Source of the DNA: CBDUBS01 sp965365445 | GTDB lineage: Bacteria > Bacteroidota > Rhodothermia > Rhodothermales > DASSAV01 | NCBI GenBank assembly: GCA_965365445.1 | Contig: CBDUBS010000091.1 | Coordinates: forward strand, 1 to 13,751 | Direction: 5' to 3' | DNA: 13,751 nt | In this document: positions 6,384 to 11,480 of the stretch, in pieces | Numbering within the stretch: the first letter of the stretch is position 1 | How the letters are laid out: every line of letters starts with the position of its first letter | The notes under the pieces: model-generated | What the model was told of the DNA's origin: nothing | What the model saw: the letters and a program-made list of their open reading frames with translations, nothing else | Database searches by the model: none | Program-made: the position numbers and the translations under genes

Positions 6384-6470
6384 GCTGTACTTACTGGCGC
6401 ACCGCCTTGAACGGGTGAGCGGCAATTCGCCACACGTCCCCAATTCATCCATACCCAGAGATCCACAATC

Positions 6471-7085
6471 ATGAAAAAAGTAGTCATCGCCGTCGTTTTG
6501 ATCGTGGCCATCGCCGGCGTAGCCTGGTACTTTATGGTTCTCCGCCATCCACCAGCGCAGAAGCGGACGGTGGCGGATGTCCGTAACGCCGGCACGGCCA
6601 TGTTTTCATGGCTGGTGGATCAGGTTGGTGTGGCGCCGGAAGCACCCGCGCTATACCCCAACCACGTGGATCCGGCCTATCAAAAAGGGCGGGCTATGCT
6701 TGTACGAGCCGAGCCGACACCGTTCGTTTCGTTTGCCTCCCTGACCCTGGCTGCGCCCACCCCGCTGCCTCAAAACATACAGTCCGTTGATGTCGGATCG
6801 TACAAGAAACGCACAGTAGAAGAAGTGGAGAAGCTACTCGTGCCGGAATACATACAAGCGGTGCCCAGGACCGACGGCTGGGGCCATGCCTACGAATACT
6901 ATCTGGATACGGAGAATCCCGTGGCGGAAAGGGTCATGCTCATCCGCAGTCCGGGACGAGACGGAAAGTTCTCAGGCTCAGTCTATCAGATAGGCCCCTT
7001 TGAGCCGGGCAGTTTTGACGAAGACATCGTGTGGGCAGACGGGTATTTTGTCCGCTGGCCGCAGGCGCAACCACCGGCGCAATAA
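6471..7085 (+). CDS. Membrane-anchored protein with a GspG-pseudopilin-like C-terminal domain
   Basis: The 204-residue protein begins M-K-K followed by a hydrophobic helix (residues 4-24) that reads as a signal anchor. The C-terminal third contains VPRTDGWGHAYEYYLD, MLIRSPGRDGKF and DEDIVWADGYFVRWPQ. This resembles the globular end of type II secretion major pseudopilins (GspG), where D-G-W-G-x-x-Y and S-x-G-x-D-G build the calcium-binding beta region. The prepilin peptidase site (G-F-T-L-x-E) is absent, so it is probably not assembled as a pilin. Similar free-standing proteins occur in several phyla, with unknown roles. No secretion genes are nearby. The start is supported by the hydrophobic N-terminus and a weak purine tract (cagaga) about 12 bp upstream. 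Confidence 0.7.
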   Translation: MKKVVIAVVLIVAIAGVAWYFMVLRHPPAQKRTVADVRNAGTAMFSWLVDQVGVAPEAPALYPNHVDPAYQKGRAMLVRAEPTPFVSFASLTLAAPTPLPQNIQSVDVGSYKKRTVEEVEKLLVPEYIQAVPRTDGWGHAYEYYLDTENPVAERVMLIRSPGRDGKFSGSVYQIGPFEPGSFDEDIVWADGYFVRWPQAQPPAQ

Positions 7086-7266
7086 AGCCGGGTCACGTGT
7101 TGAGCAAAACCACTCCATCGGGATCTATAGGGAGCATATCACATAACTACTATTTTCCGGTTCCCGGGCTTTGCTGACGAGCAGGGACGCAAGACCGACG
7201 AGGCTGGCCGTGTGTTCGTGATCCATAACGATGCGGCATTCGTCGCCGGTGCAGGAGAACCATACG

Positions 7267-7896
7267 ATGAGGAAGCTGGTTGCCACGACATCCGTTTCGC
7301 TCGACGGGGTGATGCAGGCCCCCGGGGCTCCGGAGGAGGATCCTGCGTCCGTTTTTGCCTTCGGCGGTTGGGCTTTCCCGTATTGGGACGAGTCCCTGGA
7401 TCTCACGGAAAGAGGTTTCGAAGGAAAGGATCGCGAGATCGTGCTCGGCCGCAAGACCTATGAAATTTTCGCAGGATTCTGGCCGTATTTACCTCCGGAC
7501 AACCCCAACGCGCAGTCGATGAACGGAGCCAGAAAGTACGTGGCCTCGCGAACACTGAAGACGCTCCAGTGGGAAAACTCGGTCCTGCTGGAAGGGGATG
7601 TCGTTGAGGCAGTGGCCGCGCTCAAGGCACAGCCGGGCCATGATTTGCAGATTGTCGGCAGCGGCAACCTGATCCAGTCGTTGCAGGCGGCGTCCCTGAT
7701 TGACGAATACATCATATGGACTTTCCCTGTCCTCCTCGGGTGCGGCAAGCGGCTGTTCGAGACGACGGTGAAGCCGGGGGCCCTACGCCTCATCGGTGCG
7801 AGGGTTTCGGCCACCGGCGTCGTCATGAGCACTTACGAATCGGCCGGGGAGATCGCCATGGGTTCATTTGCACCGGACGAGCAGGCCGGCCCGTAA
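7267..7896 (+). CDS. Dihydrofolate reductase family protein (RibD C-terminal-like, YyaP/YwjB type)
   Basis: The 209-residue protein starts MRKLVATTSVSLDGVM, the opening strand of the RibD-C/DHFR-like fold, where the S-x-D-G-x-x motif sits at the cofactor and substrate pocket. It continues with VLGRKTYEIFAGFWP (the R-K/R-T-Y-E motif), Y-V-A-S-R-T-L, and LQIVGSGNLIQSL for dinucleotide binding. LIDEYIIWTFPVLLGCGKRLFE is the conserved closing segment. Proteins of this group are presumed NADPH-dependent reductases; none of the well-studied ones shows that it replaces folate DHFR, and the substrate is unknown. The start at 7267 was chosen over upstream in-frame ATGs because it gives the family N-terminus and has a Shine-Dalgarno GGAG about 10 bp upstream. 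It begins a run of three accessory plus-strand genes. Confidence 0.88.
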   Translation: MRKLVATTSVSLDGVMQAPGAPEEDPASVFAFGGWAFPYWDESLDLTERGFEGKDREIVLGRKTYEIFAGFWPYLPPDNPNAQSMNGARKYVASRTLKTLQWENSVLLEGDVVEAVAALKAQPGHDLQIVGSGNLIQSLQAASLIDEYIIWTFPVLLGCGKRLFETTVKPGALRLIGARVSATGVVMSTYESAGEIAMGSFAPDEQAGP

Positions 7897-7973
7897 GGAT
7901 CGCCGGGATGGCTCTGGTGCGGGTCAGTAGGAGTCAGACCGCTCCAGACCAGGGTGACAGGAGTGGACAGCCT

Positions 7974-8366
7974 ATGATCTATATCGACTGCTATCTCGTT
8001 CCGGTGCCACGGGCGAACAGAGCCGCCTACGAGGAACTGGCCCGGATCTCTGCGCAGGTGGTGAAGGAGTACGGAGCGCTGCGCGTAGTCGAATGCTGGC
8101 TGGATGAGGCGGGCCCGGAGGCCTCGTCGTACCACGCCGGGGAGGTGCGGCTCGACTCCGGCGCGTACGGCGGATTCGAACAGGCCGCAGGCGCAGGCAG
8201 GGACGAGACGGTCGTACTCTCCTACGTCGAGTGGCCGGATAAAGCCGCGAGAGACGCAGGAATGGAGAAGGTGACGAGCGACCCCCGGATGCAGTTCACC
8301 GATCAACCGCCCACCTTCGACGGCCGGCGGCTCATTGCAGGCGGCTTTCGGCCCATGTTGGAATAG
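7974..8366 (+). CDS. DUF1428 family protein (YbaA-like)
   Basis: The 130-residue protein begins MIYIDCYLVPVPRANRAAY, the characteristic DUF1428 opening, and contains ALRVVECWLDE, VVLSYVEWPDKAARDAGMEK and the terminal DGRRLIAGGFRPML. The family adopts a ferredoxin-like (dimeric alpha-beta barrel) fold similar to monooxygenase and EthD-like domains; E. coli YbaA is a member of about 117 residues. No enzymatic role is established. The start at 7974 is fixed by the family N-terminus and a Shine-Dalgarno AGGAG at 7959-7963, ten bases upstream. The open frame continues upstream into the preceding gene, but that part has no family similarity. The gap to the reductase gene is 77 bp, so co-transcription is possible. 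Confidence 0.9.
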   Translation: MIYIDCYLVPVPRANRAAYEELARISAQVVKEYGALRVVECWLDEAGPEASSYHAGEVRLDSGAYGGFEQAAGAGRDETVVLSYVEWPDKAARDAGMEKVTSDPRMQFTDQPPTFDGRRLIAGGFRPMLE

Positions 8367-8558
8367 GGTGACGCCCGGCGATATGTTGCTGTCTCCACTC
8401 GGGATACAAGAGCGGACGCACGGCCTGCGACCGGTGCTGCCGCTGCTGCTCCGGTATTGACCGGTATACCCGGCGGGGTAGCCATACCCTCCGGGGAGGT
8501 GGGGCAGGCCCGAAGCGTACATCCCGAACCTTTGCGCCCACCGGGCATAGGTAAGGAT

Positions 8559-9257
8559 ATGACGAACACAAAGAAGGTCTGCATCGTAGGGGCATCCGGG
8601 AAGCTCGGGAAGTACATGGTCCGGCACGCGCTGGACCGCGGCTACGAGGTAGTCGGCGTATGCCGGGTGCAAAGCGTGGGCAAGCTCGATGCGTTCAGAG
8701 AGCGCATTACGATTGTCCCCGGAGCGACCAACGACCGCGAGGTGATCAGAAAAGCCGTTGCCGGATGCGACGGCGTGCTTACGGTTCTGGCCCCCTGGGG
8801 CGTTCAGCAGTATTCCTCAGGAACGGCGCAGGCCGTGTTGGACTATGCCGAACCGGACGCCCGGCTGATTTTCTCGTGCGGCTGGCACATAAGCCGGGAC
8901 GGTAAGGATGTCTATTCGTGGAAGCTCAAGGCTTTCGTAAAGGTTTTCGGCAAGCTGGCTCGGATCTTCCGCCTCGTGGAACTGGACGACCAGGTAGAAG
9001 CGTGCCGACGGATTTTCGAAAGCAACACGCGGTGGACAGTGGTTCGGGGAAGTGACCTCGAAGAAGGCGAGAGCCAGGGCCTGCCGGTCTGGAGCCGGCA
9101 CGTCGGGGACCCCGTTCTGGAGAGCAACCTCACGCGGCGCGTGGACTTCGCCCTGTTCATGGTGGAAGCGCTGGAGAATGATAGACTCATCCGGGAGGCC
9201 CCGGCTATCGTCGGCTGCCGGACGCCCTCGGCGCTCGCTCACGCTACGGATGCCTGA
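8559..9257 (+). CDS. NAD(P)-binding NmrA/SDR-atypical family protein
   Basis: The 232-residue protein starts MTNTKKVCIVGASGKLGKYM, a Rossmann G-A-S-G-x-x-G dinucleotide-binding motif at residues 10-16. GYEVVGVCR follows for the second strand and AVAGCDGVLTVLAPWG for the fourth. The later TRWTVVRGSDLEEGE resembles the W-T-I-x-R-P segment of NmrA-like atypical SDRs. The Y-x-x-x-K catalytic pair of classical SDRs is not evident, though YSWKLKAFVK is in the right area. Such proteins act as NAD(P) sensors or as reductases and epimerases of small substrates; which applies here is unknown. The start at 8559 gives the family N-terminus and has a weak purine-rich TAAGGA just upstream. A longer frame from 8457 is open but has no family similarity. 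A 192-bp gap precedes it. Confidence 0.82.
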   Translation: MTNTKKVCIVGASGKLGKYMVRHALDRGYEVVGVCRVQSVGKLDAFRERITIVPGATNDREVIRKAVAGCDGVLTVLAPWGVQQYSSGTAQAVLDYAEPDARLIFSCGWHISRDGKDVYSWKLKAFVKVFGKLARIFRLVELDDQVEACRRIFESNTRWTVVRGSDLEEGESQGLPVWSRHVGDPVLESNLTRRVDFALFMVEALENDRLIREAPAIVGCRTPSALAHATDA

Positions 9258-9504
9258 ACGCTTCAAGCTCCGAAGCCATCCTCGGGGTTATGAAGGACAA
9301 CCCGCTGAGCGACTTCAACAAGTCCAAGGAAAGCATGTCTAAACCTGACTTTTCGCTTGAGCGGACAAACGGAAGTCGTCACACCAAGAATGCAGCTCAC
9401 CTACGGCTACTCATCGCCCGGTGACTGCATTTTATTGGCAGCCGCCGAAACGAAGCCTTCTTTGAGGCGTCTGGTTGGCAACAAAACACCGTGGGGAGTC
9501 CTAC
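9258..9504. other. Intergenic region without a recognised gene
   Basis: 247 bp between the NAD(P)-binding gene and the DUF2442 pseudogene, with lower GC than the surroundings. A 44-codon plus-strand frame starts at 9290 (MKDNPLSDFNKSKE) and ends at 9424, but it has no recognisable family and no clear ribosome site. It may be leftover coding sequence. No terminator hairpin with a T-run was seen. Confidence 0.5.
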
Positions 9505-9789
9505 ATGCTCAAACCGGTTGAAGTGAGGGCGCTTCCGGACTACAAGCTTCGGCTGTGCTATCCCGATGGTGCGGCGGGTGAGATCGATCTCTCTGAATAC
9601 GCCGAAAAGGGCGTATTCAAGCTCTGGGATAACTACAGCGCCTTCGAGAAGGTCTACATTGGCGATCAGGGCCAGGTGGCCTAGAGTGACGAAATTGACA
9701 TGTGCCCGGACGCGCTCTACATGCGTCTGACCGGCAAGACCCCGGACGAAATATTTCCCATGTTGAAAGAAACGAGCATCGATGCCTGA
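9505..9789 (+). pseudogene. DUF2442 family gene interrupted by an in-frame amber codon
   Basis: The frame begins MLKPVEVRALPDYKLRL with a clear Shine-Dalgarno GGGGAG 6-8 bp upstream. It carries the DUF2442 pattern: Y-x-L-x-L, DG, IDLSEYAEKGVF, then a strand V-Y-I. A TAG at 9682-9684 (codon 60) stops it. Reading through, the same frame continues S-D-E-I-D-M-C-P-D-A-L-Y, then MRLTGKTPDEIFPMLKE, to TGA at 9787-9789, giving 94 codons. That is the normal family length and C-terminus. DUF2442 members usually have a Trp just before the (D)-x-I-D-x-x-P-D-x-L-Y segment, and TGG to TAG is a single base change. DUF2442 and DUF4160 genes often occur together and have been proposed as a toxin-antitoxin-like pair. 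The 59-residue product would lack the conserved C-terminus. Confidence 0.8.
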
Positions 9790-9892
9790 GATCAGCCGAT
9801 TCTACGGGATCATCATCAGAATGTACTTCGGCGATCACGATCCACCACCCTTCCATGTAGAGTATGGTGGGGAAAAAGGCTATCCACGTTGC
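9782..9892 (+). pseudogene. DUF4160 family gene, 5' fragment, frameshifted and truncated at rarA
   Basis: Starting at an ATG that overlaps the extended DUF2442 stop by 8 bp, the frame gives M-P-E-I-S-R-F-Y-G-I-I-I-R-M-Y then GDHDPPPFHVEYGGEK. This is the unmistakable first third of DUF4160 proteins (I-R-M-Y, D-H-x-P-P-x-F-H-V, Y-G). After K32 the family continues K-A-I-x-x-x. Here that appears only in the next frame (GCT ATC from about 9879), as if one G had been inserted at 9878-9879. From 9893 the DNA is already the 3' end of rarA on the other strand, so the remaining roughly 50 codons of a DUF4160 gene are missing. The open frame that continues to 10063 is antisense to rarA and has no family similarity. 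Non-functional. Confidence 0.8.
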
Positions 9893-11281
9893 TCACTCCG
9901 AAGTTCGTCCGGCATCGTCCTTCTCGGCGTACCGGGTGATGCGTTTCTGCAAATCTTCTTCTTCGTCGCGGGAGCGGAGGTAGTCCAGGCGGTCGCGGAT
10001 GATCTTTTCGTACCCGATGCCGCTCGGTTCGTAGAAGTAGGTGCCCTGCATGGCGTCCGGTAGGTATTGCTGCGGAACGTAGTGCTCCCGGAAGGCGTGG
10101 GGGTACTTGTAGCCCTCGCCGTGGCCGAGGCCCTTGCGGTCGCGGGAGGCGTCCTTGAGAGGGTTCGGCACGTCGGCCGTCTGTTCCTTCTCGACGTATT
10201 CCAGGGCGGTAAAGTAGGCGAACGCCGAGTTGCTTTTCGGAGCGGTAGCAAGGTAGAGGCAGCATTCGGCCAGGAGGAACTGGCCCTCCGGCATCCCGAC
10301 ATACTCGAAGGCCTGGGCGGCCGACGCCGCGACCGAAAGCGCCCGGGGATCGGCCAGCCCGACGTCCTCCCCGGCGAAGATGAGCATACGCCGGAGCAGG
10401 AAGCGCGGGTCCTCGCCGGCGTAGACCATGCGGGCGAGCCAGTAGAGTGCGGCGTCGGGGTCGGAGCCGCGCAGGCTTTTGATGAACGCACTGACGGCGT
10501 CGAAGTGGGCGTCGCCTTCCTTGTCGTACAGGACGGCCCGGCGCTGGATGCTGTCCTCGGCGACGGCCAGATCGATGTGGATGGCCCCGTCGTCGGAGGG
10601 CGGGGTGGTTTCGACGGCCAGTTCGAGGGCGTTCAGCAGAGAGCGGGCGTCGCCGTTGGCTGTTGATATGAGGTGGTCGAGAGCAGACGGGTCGATACGG
10701 ACGGTCTTGCGGCCGTAGCCGCGTTCGACGTTACGGAGGGTTTGATGGACGATCTGCCGGAGATCCACCTCGTCCAGCGTCCGGAGCTCGAAGATGCGCG
10801 AGCGGCTTACCAGCGCCTTGTTTACCTCGAAGTACGGGTTTTCGGTGGTGGCGCCGATGAGCGTGACGGTGCCGTTTTCGACGTGGGGGAGCAGAGCGTC
10901 CTGCTGGGCTTTGTTGAAACGGTGAACCTCGTCCACGAACAGGATGGTGCGCTGCTGCTGCATCGCGAGGCGCTCGCGGGCATCTTCAATGGCCCCGCGG
11001 ATATCCTTTACACCGGCCAGCACTGCGTTGAGCGAAGTGAAGTGCGAGCGTGTGGTGTTCGCGATGATGCGGGCGAGGGTCGTTTTGCCCGTACCCGGCG
11101 GGCCGAAAAAAATGACCGACGTGATGCGGTCGGCTTCGATGGAGCGGCGCAGGAGTTTACCCGGGCCGAGGATGTGTTCCTGCCCGACGAACTCATCGAG
11201 GGTTTGCGGCCGCATCCGGTCGGCCAGAGGAGCCTGTGCCGAGCGGTACCGCCCGGCGGCTTCCGTAAAAAGATCGGTCAT
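9893..11281 (-). CDS. rarA: Replication-associated recombination protein A (RarA/MgsA), AAA+ ATPase
   Basis: The 462-residue protein has normal RarA length and domain order. PLADRMRPQTLDEFVGQEHILG opens the AAA+ module, Walker A is GPPGTGKTT (60-68), and Walker B is ILFVDEVHRF with D117 and E118. GATTENPYFEVNKALVSRSRIF supplies sensor 1 and the arginine-finger region, and GDARSLLNALE supplies sensor 2. The C-terminal half (KSLRGSDPDAALYWLARMV, RRMLIFAGEDVGLADP) is the tetramerisation and MgsA-type C-terminal domain. Known role: a DNA-dependent ATPase that acts at stalled replication forks with SSB and RecA. The last residues run straight into the DUF4160 remnant, leaving no room for a terminator between the convergent genes. 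It diverges from lysC-lysA across 199 bp. Confidence 0.97.
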   Translation of the reverse strand: MTDLFTEAAGRYRSAQAPLADRMRPQTLDEFVGQEHILGPGKLLRRSIEADRITSVIFFGPPGTGKTTLARIIANTTRSHFTSLNAVLAGVKDIRGAIEDARERLAMQQQRTILFVDEVHRFNKAQQDALLPHVENGTVTLIGATTENPYFEVNKALVSRSRIFELRTLDEVDLRQIVHQTLRNVERGYGRKTVRIDPSALDHLISTANGDARSLLNALELAVETTPPSDDGAIHIDLAVAEDSIQRRAVLYDKEGDAHFDAVSAFIKSLRGSDPDAALYWLARMVYAGEDPRFLLRRMLIFAGEDVGLADPRALSVAASAAQAFEYVGMPEGQFLLAECCLYLATAPKSNSAFAYFTALEYVEKEQTADVPNPLKDASRDRKGLGHGEGYKYPHAFREHYVPQQYLPDAMQGTYFYEPSGIGYEKIIRDRLDYLRSRDEEEDLQKRITRYAEKDDAGRTSE

Positions 11282-11480
11282 GCCGGTAGTGTGAAGCGAG
11301 TGAGGCTGAGTACCCCGATCCGGTCCGGCCGTTCCTTCAGGGGCGGGGGATGCCGCAAGAAATCGCGGTTGGCGGAAACCTCATTTATTCAAGCGTCGGC
11401 TTCTTGCACCTCAATCATTCAGGCCCTACCATTGTTTTCCTCCGATTTGTTTCGCACACCAATATATCTGGCTGATTTAT
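11282..11480. other. Intergenic region between divergent rarA and lysC-lysA
   Basis: 199 bp that must carry promoters for both divergent genes. The half nearer lysC is AT-richer (11430-11480). I could not find a well-spaced promoter pair. There is no sign of the long conserved leader expected for a lysine riboswitch, and no Shine-Dalgarno sequence just before either start. Confidence 0.4.

Noticed and set aside
8475..8490. Hairpin GGGTA/TACCC and a nearby GGTATACC palindrome upstream of the NAD(P)-binding gene
   Set aside because: Short stems are common in GC-rich DNA. There is no T-run, and the position (70 bp before the start) does not match a known leader type.
11430..11444. Minus-strand GGAGG, spacer, ATG and a 5-codon frame, as a possible leader peptide for rarA
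   Set aside because: It codes only M-V-G-P-E and lies about 150 bp upstream of rarA. It has no repeated control codons or attenuator hairpins, so it is likely chance.
11446..11470. TTTG (11446-11449) and TATATCTG (11463-11470) as a Bacteroidota-type promoter for lysC-lysA
   Set aside because: The spacing is 13 bp instead of roughly 19-21. The -7 element would start transcription only a few bases before the ATG.
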